A stretch of DNA of 64,000 nucleotides, from the NCBI GenBank assembly GCA_012727555.1, contig JAAYGT010000027.1, positions 17,145-81,144 of the forward strand. Reading direction: 5' to 3'. Position 1 is the stretch's first letter. Each line of letters starts with the position of its first letter. This document shows, piece by piece, positions 19,747 to 27,675 of this stretch. Origin of the DNA: Alcaligenaceae bacterium. Its GTDB lineage: Bacteria > Pseudomonadota > Gammaproteobacteria > Burkholderiales > Burkholderiaceae_B. Made by a program: the position numbers and the translations under genes. The notes beneath the pieces were generated by a model. The model did not search any database. It was not told the DNA's origin and saw only the letters and a list, made by a program, of their open reading frames with translations.

Positions 19747-19767
19747 GTCTTATATCTTATATAAGAC
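19747..19767 (-). promoter_or_regulatory. GntR-type operator upstream of acnB
   Basis: The half-sites GTCTTATAT and ATATAAGAC form a perfect 9-bp inverted repeat around CTT. A second, overlapping perfect palindrome TCTTATATAAGA is nested inside at 19755-19766. The whole 21 bp is identical to the site at 28851-28871 beside the GntR regulator gene. It sits 2 bp upstream of the candidate -35 element of acnB. Confidence 0.8.
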
Positions 19768-19917
19768 TGAAATGTGGCTTTTTGAACAGATGTACGTGAA
19801 CAGGCGGAATTTGCGCATTCAGCCTTGGGTTGCACCGTTTGAAACCGGCGCCTTCATCGGTGTGCGCGGGCTCCTTCGGCCTTGAGGCGATATGATTGAC
19901 TGATTGTGCCGGTGCGT

Positions 19918-20196
19918 TCAGTTAACAACGAGATCACGGTAATCGGGGTTCCGACTGATGAAGCCAGCGGCGTAGGAACATTGTGGGCGAACTGTCCAGC
20001 GCATGTTGCGGGCTGTTTCGAGTGCATTGCGTGTGAGGTCGGCCGCAATGCCGCGCCCGCCCACAGCGCGCGGAACACCGGTATGCGTGATGGTCATGAT
20101 GCCATCGAACACCTCGTAGTCAAGAACACAGAGTACACCGTCTTCGGTCAGTTCAAAGCGCTGTGCTGTTGCGTTGTGCGTAATGGGTCTGCTCAT
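19918..20196 (-). CDS. Small GNAT-family N-acetyltransferase-like protein
   Basis: The 92-residue protein matches the short YjdJ-like (COG2388) acetyltransferases. It starts with ITHNATAQRFELTEDG, then has the core strand HTGVPRAVGGRGIAADL, whose GGRGIA equals the acetyl-CoA pyrophosphate loop, and ends with YAAGFISRNPDYRDL. The length is right for this compact subfamily. Substrate is unknown. It is transcribed away from acnB's operator region on the same strand as the small membrane protein upstream of it, with a 16-bp gap. Confidence 0.88.
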   Translation of the reverse strand: MSRPITHNATAQRFELTEDGVLCVLDYEVFDGIMTITHTGVPRAVGGRGIAADLTRNALETARNMRWTVRPQCSYAAGFISRNPDYRDLVVN

Positions 20197-20212
20197 GGTG
20201 TGGCTCCTGCGG

Positions 20213-20608
20213 TTAAAGTGTGCCCAGAAAGACCAGAATCCAAAGGGTTACCATGGAAATGATCCCGGCGAAAACGCCACCCCAAAGGCCGATGAGCGGC
20301 CACTTGATGCGGCTGGGCAGTTCGGTTGGGTCGATGTGAGCCAGCAGGCGATTGGCGTTTCCGATCAAGGCATACGTACTTTTGGGAAAGGCGATACGAA
20401 AGAAATAGTCGAGCGTGATGGCCAAACGTATGGAGACCGGGTAACGTTCCCAGGCACGGTTGTCCAGGTAGGGGTGCCGGAATGCCTGATTTGTGGGGCG
20501 GATACGAAAAATGAAAAGATAGAGCCCGCACACGAGCGCTGCCAGACCGCACGCAACCAGCAGCGTGAAGGTGAACGGCATGGCGTATAAAACAAAGGTT
20601 TGAAGCAT
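20213..20608 (-). CDS. Small integral membrane protein, unknown function
   Basis: The 131-residue product has two clear hydrophobic segments, one at the N-terminus (about residues 5-35) and one at the C-terminus (about 105-130), with a basic, aromatic middle containing HPYLDNRAWERYPVSIRL. The open frame extends 12 codons upstream to TTG, but the ATG at 20608 is preferred. It is probably co-transcribed with the downstream GNAT gene. I do not recognise the family; universal-stress-protein-B-like proteins share this two-span plan, but that is only a resemblance. Confidence 0.7.
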   Translation of the reverse strand: MLQTFVLYAMPFTFTLLVACGLAALVCGLYLFIFRIRPTNQAFRHPYLDNRAWERYPVSIRLAITLDYFFRIAFPKSTYALIGNANRLLAHIDPTELPSRIKWPLIGLWGGVFAGIISMVTLWILVFLGTL

Positions 20609-20719
20609 GATTCTGTGAAATGTAGTGAACGACCAGAACCCCAATCATAGCAATCGGGCACCGATTCGTTGCTTGGCGTCATGTATCAACAGGTTTGTTG
20701 TGTGTTATTTATGTGAGGG

Positions 20720-20779
20720 TGTTTCAGGTTTCTTTAAGCTGAATTGCTTTCCTGTGTTGCGCTGTTTCAGGTTTCTTTA
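20720..20779. repeat. 17-bp direct repeat, two copies
   Basis: TGTTTCAGGTTTCTTTA occurs at 20720-20736 and again, exactly, at 20763-20779, 43 bp apart. The second copy ends three bases before foldback element A. It may mark the edge of an insertion or a regulatory site. Confidence 0.75.
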
Positions 20780-20782
20780 GAC

Positions 20783-20998
20783 GGTTCTGCCGGGCGGTGT
20801 GCGTACAGGCCGTGCATCACACGACCCCTTCGGGGTTTCCCGTTGCAAGGGCTGCCAATGGGGCGTGTCCAGAACTCGCGAACTCGACCCGATGGGTCGA
20901 GAACGTTCGCTCAAACAGCTGGACACTTGTCTCCCCATTGGCAGCCCTCGCAACGGCGTGTTCAAGCACGGCCTGTACGCACACCGCCCGGCAGAACC
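20783..20998 (-). repeat. Large foldback element, copy A (structured DNA/RNA)
   Basis: The outer arms 20783-20815 and 20966-20998 form a perfect 33-bp inverted repeat. Inside it are a second helix (20840-20863 with 20933-20956, 23 of 24 paired), a third (20865-20870 with 20921-20926), a fourth (20878-20882 with 20906-20910) and a terminal hairpin (20883-20890 with 20894-20901). A small CCCC/GGGG hairpin at 20825-20835 branches from one side. On the minus strand it is clearly homologous to copy B: conserved unpaired segments AGCTGTTTGA, GAGTTCT and GAACACGCC recur in the same places, while the helices differ in sequence but keep pairing. No believable protein is encoded. Confidence 0.9.
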
Positions 20999-21098
20999 TC
21001 ACGATGCAACGACTTCGGAACAGTTAAAAATTCGGGGCCGTTTTGTATCGATTTCAGGTATTAAAGTAAGTGAAGTTGATCCGGACTCATGACCGACA

Positions 21099-21176
21099 TG
21101 AATCAGGCGCTACATGAATCAGGTACCAGATCAGATGAATCAGGTACTAAGTGAATCAGGTACTAAGTGAATCAGG
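21099..21176. repeat. Short tandem repeat TGAATCAGG, five copies
   Basis: TGAATCAGG starts at 21099, 21115, 21136, 21152 and 21168, a period of 16 bp with one 21-bp step. The fuller unit is TGAATCAGGTACTAAG. The array lies between the two foldback elements. It could be a slipped-strand tract or a set of protein-binding sites. Confidence 0.85.
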
Positions 21177-21238
21177 TTCAACAAAAGCACAATCTCCGAA
21201 CTTTTCAGCAAAGACCGCCCAATAAAATGACACATCCA

Positions 21239-21461
21239 GCGCTGCGGGAGGGGCCCGGTGGCACGGGTGCGCTCGAACACGCCGCTGGAATGTGCCTGGG
21301 CGGGGAGGCAAGGGTGCAGCTGTTTGACCGGGGCGTTTTCGACCAGCCGGGGGCTGGTCGATCCCGGGAGTTCTGCACCCGCCCCGACCGGGCACATTCC
21401 AGCGGGAAGCCCGAAGGGCCGTGAGAGGCGCGCATGTGCCACCGGGCCCCTCCCGCAGTGC
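21239..21461 (+). repeat. Large foldback element, copy B (structured DNA/RNA)
   Basis: Outer arms 21239-21264 and 21436-21461 pair over 26 positions with one G-T wobble. Inner helices are 21282-21296 with 21391-21405, 21301-21305 with 21382-21386, 21312-21317 with 21375-21380, 21328-21332 with 21363-21367, and a terminal 10-bp hairpin 21339-21348 with 21352-21361. A GCCC-GAA-GGGC side hairpin lies at 21409-21419. It is in the opposite orientation to copy A. Shared unpaired motifs are GAACACGCC (21275-21283), AGCTGTTTGA (21318-21327) and GAGTTCT (21368-21374). Confidence 0.9.
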
Positions 21462-21519
21462 GGGTCAAGAACCTTCGACAGACTGAAGAACCAGACATCC
21501 GTCAAAAGAACTTGACCCG
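21461..21519 (-). other. Inverted repeat after prpF
   Basis: CGGGTCAAG (21461-21469) and CTTGACCCG (21511-21519) are reverse complements with 41 bp between. The pair lies just after the prpF stop on the minus strand and touches the end of foldback element B. It could form the end of the prp transcript, but there is no T-tract and the loop is large. Confidence 0.45.
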
Positions 21520-21523
21520 ATGA

Positions 21524-22717
21524 TCAGAAGCAGTCGCCCGGCACGCGTACCCAGCCTTCCATAAGTACGCGCGCACTGCGGCTCATGATGGCCTTGGTGA
21601 CTGTCCATTCGCCGTGCTGCTGTTGTGCCTGTGCACCCACACGCAACGTACCGGACGGGTGACCGAAACGCACCGCCTGACGCTCACCACCACCGGCAGC
21701 CAGATTCACCAGCGTACCCGGAATCGCGGCGGCTGTTCCAATGGCCACAGCCGCCGTACCCATCATGGCGTGGTGAAGTTTACCCATGGACAAGGCACGC
21801 ACCAACAGGTCGATCGAGCCAGCGTCAACGGTTTTGCCACTGGAGGCCGTATAGCTTGTTGCAGGTGCCACGAAGGCCACTTTGGGTGTGTGCTGGCGTG
21901 TTGCCGCTTCATCGGGGTGCTGGATGAGGCCCATGCGCACGGCACCATGAGCACGAATCGTTTCAAAGCTGGCCAGGGCGGCCGGATCGCCGTTGATCGC
22001 TTCCTGCAGTTCAGTGCCGGTGTAACCGATCTCGGCGGCATTCAGGAAAATGGTGGGTATGCCGGCGTTGATCAGGGTTGCCTTGAGCGTGCCAATACCG
22101 GGGACCTCAAGGTCGTCGACCAGGTTGCCGGTGGGGAACATGGCACCGCCGCCATCGCCGTCTTCTTCGGCGGCCGGGTCCATGAACTCCAGTTGCACTT
22201 CGGCGGCCGGGAACGTGACGCCGTCAAGTTCGAAGTCACCGGTTTCCTGTACCTGGCCATCGGTGATGGGTACGTGCGCCACAATGGTCTTGCCAATGTT
22301 GGCTTGCCAGATCCGGACTGTAGCGATGCCGTTTCGCGGAATACGCGCCGGATCAACCAGGCCATTGGTAATACCGAACGGGCCGACAGCGGCTGAAAGG
22401 TTGCCGCAGTTGCCGCTCCAGTCGACAAAGGCCTTGTCGATGGACACCTGACCAAACAGGTAGTCAATGTCGTGGTCGGGGCGAGTGCTTTTTGAAAGGA
22501 TGACTGTCTTGCTGGTGCTGGAGGTGGCACCACCCATGCCGTCAATCTGTTTGCCGTAGGGGTCGGGGCTGCCGATGACGCGCAGCAACAGGGCATCACG
22601 GGCTGGGCCCGGTGTGCGCGCGGCTTCGGGCAGGTCGTCAAGGCGAAAGAACACGCCTTTGCTGGTGCCGCCACGCATGTAGGTGGCGGGGATCCTGATT
22701 TGAGCGGGGTAAGCCAT
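21524..22717 (-). CDS. prpF: 2-methylaconitate isomerase PrpF
   Basis: PrpF isomerises trans-2-methylaconitate made by AcnD to the cis form in the 2-methylcitrate cycle of propionate breakdown. The 397-residue product has the PrpF N-terminus RIPATYMRGGTSKGVFF, with the conserved MRGGTSKG, and the NCGNLSAAVGPFGI segment, each contributing to the diaminopimelate-epimerase-like active site. It follows acnD on the same strand with a 27-bp gap, the usual AcnD/PrpF pairing that replaces PrpD. It is the last gene of the mdh-prp operon. Confidence 0.95.
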   Translation of the reverse strand: MAYPAQIRIPATYMRGGTSKGVFFRLDDLPEAARTPGPARDALLLRVIGSPDPYGKQIDGMGGATSSTSKTVILSKSTRPDHDIDYLFGQVSIDKAFVDWSGNCGNLSAAVGPFGITNGLVDPARIPRNGIATVRIWQANIGKTIVAHVPITDGQVQETGDFELDGVTFPAAEVQLEFMDPAAEEDGDGGGAMFPTGNLVDDLEVPGIGTLKATLINAGIPTIFLNAAEIGYTGTELQEAINGDPAALASFETIRAHGAVRMGLIQHPDEAATRQHTPKVAFVAPATSYTASSGKTVDAGSIDLLVRALSMGKLHHAMMGTAAVAIGTAAAIPGTLVNLAAGGGERQAVRFGHPSGTLRVGAQAQQQHGEWTVTKAIMSRSARVLMEGWVRVPGDCF

Positions 22718-22744
22718 GGGGCTGTATTCCTGAAAAATGAAGGG

Positions 22745-25339
22745 TCAGGCGGCGGCGCCGGATTGCAGGAAGTCTTGTGCAAAACGTTGCAGCACACCAC
22801 CCGCTTCGTAAATGGACACTTCCTCTTCGGTATCGAGGCGGCAGGTGACGGGTACGTTGAGCGTTTCACCGTTTTTACGGTGAATGACCAGCGTCAGTGT
22901 GGCGCGCGGTGTGCGCTCACCGATTACGTCGTAGATTTCGGTGCCGTCGAGGGCCAGAGTTTTGCGGTTGGTGCCCGGCAGGAATTCAAGCGGCAGAACG
23001 CCCATGCCAACCAGGTTGGTGCGGTGGATGCGCTCGAAGCCTTCGGCAACGATGGCTTCAACGCCGGCCAGGCGAACGCCCTTGGCGGCCCAGTCGCGCG
23101 AAGAGCCCTGGCCGTAATCGGCACCGGCCACGATGATCAGGGGTTGTTTGCGTTCCATGTAGGTCTCGATGGCTTCCCACATGCGTGTCACCTTCCCTTC
23201 AGGTTCAATACGTGCCAGCGAGCCTTGTTTGACCTGACCGTTTTCCACGACCATTTCGTTCAGCAATTTGGGATTGGCGAAGGTGGCGCGCTGGGCAGTC
23301 AGGTGATCGCCACGGTGGGTAGCATACGAGTTGAAGTCTTCTTCCGGCAGCCCCATTTTGGCCAGGTATTCGCCCGCAGCGCTGCTGGACAGGATCGCGT
23401 TCGAGGGTGAAAGGTGGTCGGTGGTGATGTTGTCACCCAGCACGGCCAAGGGACGCATGCCTTTCAGTGTGCGTTCACCAGCCAGGGCGCCTTCCCAGTA
23501 GGGAGGACGGCGAATGTAGGTGCTCATGGGGCGCCAGTCGTACAGTGGGCTGACTTTTTCACCGGATTCCACGCTGGCTGCGAACATGGGTTCATAGACT
23601 TTGCGGAATTGTTCGGGTTTGACACTGGCCGCGATGATGGCATCGATTTCTTCATCGGATGGCCAGATATCCTTCAGAGTTACTGGGTTGCCCTGGGGAT
23701 CCATGCCCAGTATGTCTTTTTCGATATCGAAGCGAATGGTGCCTGCAATGGCGTAGGCAACGACCAGTGGCGGCGAGGCCAGGAAGGCCTGTTTGGCGTA
23801 AGGGTGAATACGACCGTCAAAGTTGCGGTTGCCCGACAAAACCGCCGTGGCGTAAAGGTCGCGATCAATGATTTCCTGCTGAATGACCGGGTCGAGCGCT
23901 CCGCTCATGCCGTTGCAGGTGGTACAGGCGAAGGCTACGATGCCGAAGCCCAGTTTTTCCAGTTCGGAAAGCAGTTTGCTGTCTTCCAAGTAGAGTTCAA
24001 CGGCTTTGGATCCGGGTGCCAGTGAGCTCTTGACCCAGGGTTTACGTGTCAGGCCACGCGCATTGGCATTGCGGGCCAGCAGGCCGGCCGCAATCACGTT
24101 GCGCGGATTGCTGGTGTTGGTGCAACTGGTGATGGCAGCAATGATCACGGCACCATCGGGCATCAGGCCGGGTTGCTGTTCTACGGGGGCGGCAATGCCG
24201 CGGGCAGCCAGTTCGCTGGTCGGAACGCGACGGTGCGGGTTTGACGGGCCGGCGATATTGCGTACGACACTGGACAGATCGAAGCGCAGAACACGCTCAT
24301 ATTCGGCCTTGTTCAGCGTGTCGGCCCACAGGCCTGCTGTTTTTGCATAAGTTTCGACCAGATTCACCTGGGCTTCATCGCGGCCAGTCAGTTTCAGGTA
24401 GTCGATGGTTTGCTGGTCAATGTAGAACATGGCCGCCGTGGCACCGTATTCCGGCGTCATGTTGGAAATGGTGGCGCGGTCGCCCAGCGTCAGGTGCGCT
24501 ACCCCTTCGCCGAAGAATTCCAGGTACGACGAGACGACTTTTTCTTTGCGCAGAAATTCTGTAAGTGCCAGCACCATGTCGGTTGCGGTGATACCGGGTT
24601 GCAGGCGGCCGGTCAGTTCGACACCAATGATGTCAGGCAGCCGCATCCAGGATGCACGACCCAGCATGACGCTTTCGGCTTCAAGGCCACCTACGCCGAT
24701 GGCGATCACACCCAGTGCGTCAACGTGGGGTGTGTGACTGTCGGTACCGACCAGTGTATCGGGAAATGCAACACCATCGCGGGCGTGAATGACGGGCGAC
24801 ATGCGTTCCAGGTTGATCTGGTGCATGATACCGTTGCCCGGCGGAATGACGTCGACGTTTTTGAAGGCTTTTTTGGTCCAGTTGATGAAATGGAAGCGGT
24901 CTTCATTGCGGCGATCTTCGATGGCACGGTTTTTTTCGAAGGCGTCGGGATCAAAACCGGCACATTCCACCGCCAGCGAGTGGTCAACGATCAGTTGGGT
25001 TGGTACCACAGGGTTCACCAGCGCGGGATCACCCCCCTGGGATGCAATGGCATCACGCAGCCCAGCCAGGTCAACCAGCGCCGTCTGGCCCAGAATGTCG
25101 TGACAGACCACGCGGGCAGGAAACCAGGGAAAATCCAGATCGCGCTTGCGTTCGATCAGCTGTTTCAGGGCATCGGTCAGCAACTCGGGGTCGCAGCGCC
25201 GCACCAGGTTTTCGGCGTGAACGCGGGATGTGTAGGGCAGGGTATCGTAAGCGCCGGGTTGAATGGCATCAACGGCTGCGCGCACGTCGAAGTAATCGAG
25301 TGCTGTGCCTGGAAGGGGTTTGCGGTAGGCGGTGTTCAT
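22745..25339 (-). CDS. acnD: Fe/S-dependent 2-methylisocitrate dehydratase AcnD
   Basis: AcnD dehydrates 2-methylcitrate in the propionate pathway, working with PrpF. The 864-residue length is close to known AcnD and shorter than AcnA. Cluster cysteines lie in [10 protein letters not shown] (about residue 406) and ACTTCNGMSGALDP (about 475), and the swivel domain has [14 protein letters not shown]. The neighbours prpC, prpB and prpF confirm the assignment over a third housekeeping aconitase. The gap of about 200 bp from prpC contains a strong hairpin, so expression from the operon may drop at this point. Confidence 0.95.
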   Translation of the reverse strand: MNTAYRKPLPGTALDYFDVRAAVDAIQPGAYDTLPYTSRVHAENLVRRCDPELLTDALKQLIERKRDLDFPWFPARVVCHDILGQTALVDLAGLRDAIASQGGDPALVNPVVPTQLIVDHSLAVECAGFDPDAFEKNRAIEDRRNEDRFHFINWTKKAFKNVDVIPPGNGIMHQINLERMSPVIHARDGVAFPDTLVGTDSHTPHVDALGVIAIGVGGLEAESVMLGRASWMRLPDIIGVELTGRLQPGITATDMVLALTEFLRKEKVVSSYLEFFGEGVAHLTLGDRATISNMTPEYGATAAMFYIDQQTIDYLKLTGRDEAQVNLVETYAKTAGLWADTLNKAEYERVLRFDLSSVVRNIAGPSNPHRRVPTSELAARGIAAPVEQQPGLMPDGAVIIAAITSCTNTSNPRNVIAAGLLARNANARGLTRKPWVKSSLAPGSKAVELYLEDSKLLSELEKLGFGIVAFACTTCNGMSGALDPVIQQEIIDRDLYATAVLSGNRNFDGRIHPYAKQAFLASPPLVVAYAIAGTIRFDIEKDILGMDPQGNPVTLKDIWPSDEEIDAIIAASVKPEQFRKVYEPMFAASVESGEKVSPLYDWRPMSTYIRRPPYWEGALAGERTLKGMRPLAVLGDNITTDHLSPSNAILSSSAAGEYLAKMGLPEEDFNSYATHRGDHLTAQRATFANPKLLNEMVVENGQVKQGSLARIEPEGKVTRMWEAIETYMERKQPLIIVAGADYGQGSSRDWAAKGVRLAGVEAIVAEGFERIHRTNLVGMGVLPLEFLPGTNRKTLALDGTEIYDVIGERTPRATLTLVIHRKNGETLNVPVTCRLDTEEEVSIYEAGGVLQRFAQDFLQSGAAA

Positions 25340-25485
25340 GGCAATGGGTCCGGTATGTTCCGGTGTGATGTCTGCACGAACCTGTTTATGTCGTTATGCC
25401 CGGTTGCAAAGCCGCATGCAACCCGCAAAAACATGACCGGAGACCGGATTCACCAGACAGAACACCGGGTGTGGCTTGAGTTGTT

Positions 25486-25513
25486 GCGAGTCGCACCGGA
25501 AGGTGCGACTCGC
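25486..25513 (-). other. Strong hairpin in prpC-acnD gap
   Basis: GCGAGTCGCACC (25486-25497) pairs perfectly with 25502-25513 around the four bases GGAA. It lies 29 bp after the prpC stop on the minus strand. No T-tract follows, so it may be a partial terminator, an RNA-processing site or a stabiliser of the upstream message within the operon. Confidence 0.7.
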
Positions 25514-25541
25514 CTGCGCAAGCGCCAGGCGCTTTCGGGGA

Positions 25542-26705
25542 TCAGCGTTGATCGATCGGTACGAACTTCTGGTCTTCAGGGCCAATGTAGTTGGCTGTCG
25601 GACGGATGATCTTGTTGTCGATACGCTGCTCGATGATGTGAGCTGCCCAGCCTGCGGTACGTGCGATGACGAACAGTGGGGTGAACATGGCGGTTGGAAC
25701 CCCCATCATGTGGTAGGAAACGGCCGAGAACCAGTCAAGGTTGGGAAACATTTTCTTGGCGTCCCACATGACCGACTCAAGGCGCTCGGCGATATCGAAC
25801 ATTTTCATGTTGTCTTGTTCTTGCGACAACTGGCGCGCGACTTCCTTGATGACCTTGTTGCGTGGGTCGGAAACCGTGTAGACCGGATGGCCGAAACCAA
25901 TGACCACTTCCTTGTTTTCAACACGACGACGAATGTCGGCTTCGGCTTCGTCGGGGGTCTCGTAGCGTTTCTGTACTTCAAAGGCGACTTCGTTGGCGCC
26001 ACCGTGTTTGGGACCACGAAGAGCGCCGATACCACCGGCAATGGCCGAGTACATGTCGGAACCTGTGCCGGCGATGACACGGCAGGTGAATGTGGATGCA
26101 TTGAATTCGTGTTCTGCGTACAGGATCAGCGACGTATGCATGGCACGAACCCACTCTTCACTGGGTTTTTCACCGTGCAGCAGGTGCAGGAAGTGGCCGC
26201 CAATGCTGTCGTCATCGGTGTTGACGTCAATGTAGTGACCATTATGGCTGTAGTGGTACCAGAACAGCAGGGCCGAGCCCAGGCAGGCCATCAGGCGATC
26301 GGCGATGTCGCGTGCATCGGGCAGGTTGTGATCGTCTTTCTCGGGTAACACGCAGCCCAGAACGGAAACGGCCGTACGCATGACATCCATGGGGTGGCTG
26401 GCAGCGGGCAGGGCTTCCAGTGCCGTTTGCAATTGGGCCGGCAGACCGCGCAGGCGACACAATTTTTGTTTGTAAGCCGCCAGTTCAGTGGCATTGGGCA
26501 ACTTGCCATGAATGAGCAGGTGGGCGATTTCTTCGAATTCGCAGGTGTCGGCGAGATCGAGGATGTCGTAGCCGCGGTAGTTCAGGTCGTTACCGGTGCG
26601 TCCGACAGTGCACAGCGCGGTATTGCCAGCGACAACACCGGACAGCGCAACGGATTTCTTGGGTTTCGGACCGCTTTGGGGGGCCTGTGTTTCAGGTGTG
26701 CTCAT
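25542..26705 (-). CDS. prpC: 2-methylcitrate synthase
   Basis: PrpC condenses propionyl-CoA with oxaloacetate to 2-methylcitrate. From the ATG at 26705 the product has 387 residues, the size of PrpC rather than of the longer GltA at 33.5 kb. It has [19 protein letters not shown] near the N-terminus, [10 protein letters not shown] and [13 protein letters not shown] with the catalytic histidine region. The open frame reaches 34 codons further into prpB but MSTPETQ fits the family and has a good ribosome-binding site. It lies 19 bp after prpB in the mdh-prp operon. Confidence 0.95.
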   Translation of the reverse strand: MSTPETQAPQSGPKPKKSVALSGVVAGNTALCTVGRTGNDLNYRGYDILDLADTCEFEEIAHLLIHGKLPNATELAAYKQKLCRLRGLPAQLQTALEALPAASHPMDVMRTAVSVLGCVLPEKDDHNLPDARDIADRLMACLGSALLFWYHYSHNGHYIDVNTDDDSIGGHFLHLLHGEKPSEEWVRAMHTSLILYAEHEFNASTFTCRVIAGTGSDMYSAIAGGIGALRGPKHGGANEVAFEVQKRYETPDEAEADIRRRVENKEVVIGFGHPVYTVSDPRNKVIKEVARQLSQEQDNMKMFDIAERLESVMWDAKKMFPNLDWFSAVSYHMMGVPTAMFTPLFVIARTAGWAAHIIEQRIDNKIIRPTANYIGPEDQKFVPIDQR

Positions 26706-26724
26706 GTGTCTCAACTCCTGGTGA

Positions 26725-27618
26725 TTATTTGGTTTTACCTTGCTGGAAGAGGGCATCGAGGCGCGACTCGTAGTCGTGGTAGCCGATGCGATCATACAGT
26801 TCATCACGCGTCTGCATCATGTCGATGACGTTTTTCTGGTGGCCGTCACGGCGAATGGCCTGATAAACCGTTTCGGCCGCTTTGTTCATGGCCCGGAACG
26901 CTGACAGCGGGTACAACACCATACCGACACCGGCACTGGCCAGCTCTTCCACGGTGAACAGCGGGGTCTTGCCGAATTCGGTAATGTTGGCCAGTACGGG
27001 GGCCTTCAGGCCTTGAGTGAAGCGGCGGTAGGTGTCGAGATCATAGGAGGCTTCAACGAACACGGCATCGGCACCCGCTTCAAGACAGCGCTGGGCGCGT
27101 TCAAATGCGGCGTCAACACCTTCAACTGCGATCGCATCGGTGCGCGCAATGATGTAGAAGTCGTCGTCAGTGCGGGCATCAACTGCCGCCTTCACGCGGT
27201 CCACCATTTCCTGGGTGGATACGATTTCTTTGCCCGGGCGGTGGCCGCAGCGTTTGGCACCGACCTGGTCTTCCAGGTGACAGGCCGCAGCGCCGAACTT
27301 GATCAGGCTTTTGATCGTGCGTGCCATATTGAAGGCCGACGGACCGAAACCGGTGTCGATGTCAACCAGCAAAGGGACATCGCAGACGTCGGTGATACGA
27401 CGTACATCGGTAAGGACGTCATCAAGCGTGTTGATGCCCAGATCGGGAAGGCCCAGGGAGCCGGCAGCCACGCCGCCGCCCGAAAGATAGATCGCCCGGT
27501 AACCGGCACGTTTGGCCAGCAGGGCGTGGTTGGCATTGATGGCGCCAATGATTTGCAGGGGGGATTCGTCTTTCAGGGCCTGGCGAAACAGGGCGCCGGG
27601 CGATGCGGGTCGTGTCAT
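26725..27618 (-). CDS. prpB: 2-methylisocitrate lyase
   Basis: PrpB splits 2-methylisocitrate into pyruvate and succinate, the last step of the methylcitrate cycle. The 297-residue product has the isocitrate-lyase superfamily barrel with [20 protein letters not shown], the catalytic motif [11 protein letters not shown] and VFVEA. GGAGA on the minus strand, 8 bases before the ATG at 27618, decides this start over one nine codons upstream. It follows mdh with a gap of about 57 bp that contains a hairpin. Confidence 0.95.
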   Translation of the reverse strand: MTRPASPGALFRQALKDESPLQIIGAINANHALLAKRAGYRAIYLSGGGVAAGSLGLPDLGINTLDDVLTDVRRITDVCDVPLLVDIDTGFGPSAFNMARTIKSLIKFGAAACHLEDQVGAKRCGHRPGKEIVSTQEMVDRVKAAVDARTDDDFYIIARTDAIAVEGVDAAFERAQRCLEAGADAVFVEASYDLDTYRRFTQGLKAPVLANITEFGKTPLFTVEELASAGVGMVLYPLSAFRAMNKAAETVYQAIRRDGHQKNVIDMMQTRDELYDRIGYHDYESRLDALFQQGKTK

Positions 27619-27644
27619 TGTGTCTCCGGGTGTCGAATGGAACA

Positions 27645-27666
27645 CGAGGCTCCGTGAGGAGCCTCG
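27645..27666 (-). other. Hairpin between mdh and prpB
   Basis: CGAGGCTCC (27645-27653) pairs perfectly with GGAGCCTCG (27658-27666) around four bases. It starts ten bases after the mdh stop on the minus strand and lacks a T-tract. It could be a leaky terminator or processing site that sets mdh well above prp expression. Confidence 0.65.
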
Positions 27667-27675
27667 TTACAGGGG

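Noticed and set aside
20193..20648. 151-codon alternative frame over the small membrane protein
   Set aside because: The overlapping frame encodes a coherent two-span membrane protein, while this one has no family features and overlaps the GNAT start region.
21099..21176. CRISPR-like array
   Set aside because: The unit is only 9-16 bp, the spacing leaves about 7-12 bp between units, these intervals are themselves repeated, and no cas gene is present.
20783..21461. Insertion sequence or complete transposon
   Set aside because: No transposase gene, and the terminal arms of the two copies differ in sequence; only a non-autonomous or RNA element is supportable.
20744..21505. Several open frames across the foldback elements on both strands
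   Set aside because: They exist because the region is GC-rich and palindromic. Mirror-image frames occur on both strands, none has a family match or ribosome-binding site, and the pairing pattern explains the sequence.
24410..25609. 399-codon frame opposite acnD and prpC
   Set aside because: Antisense shadow spanning two real genes and the hairpin between them.
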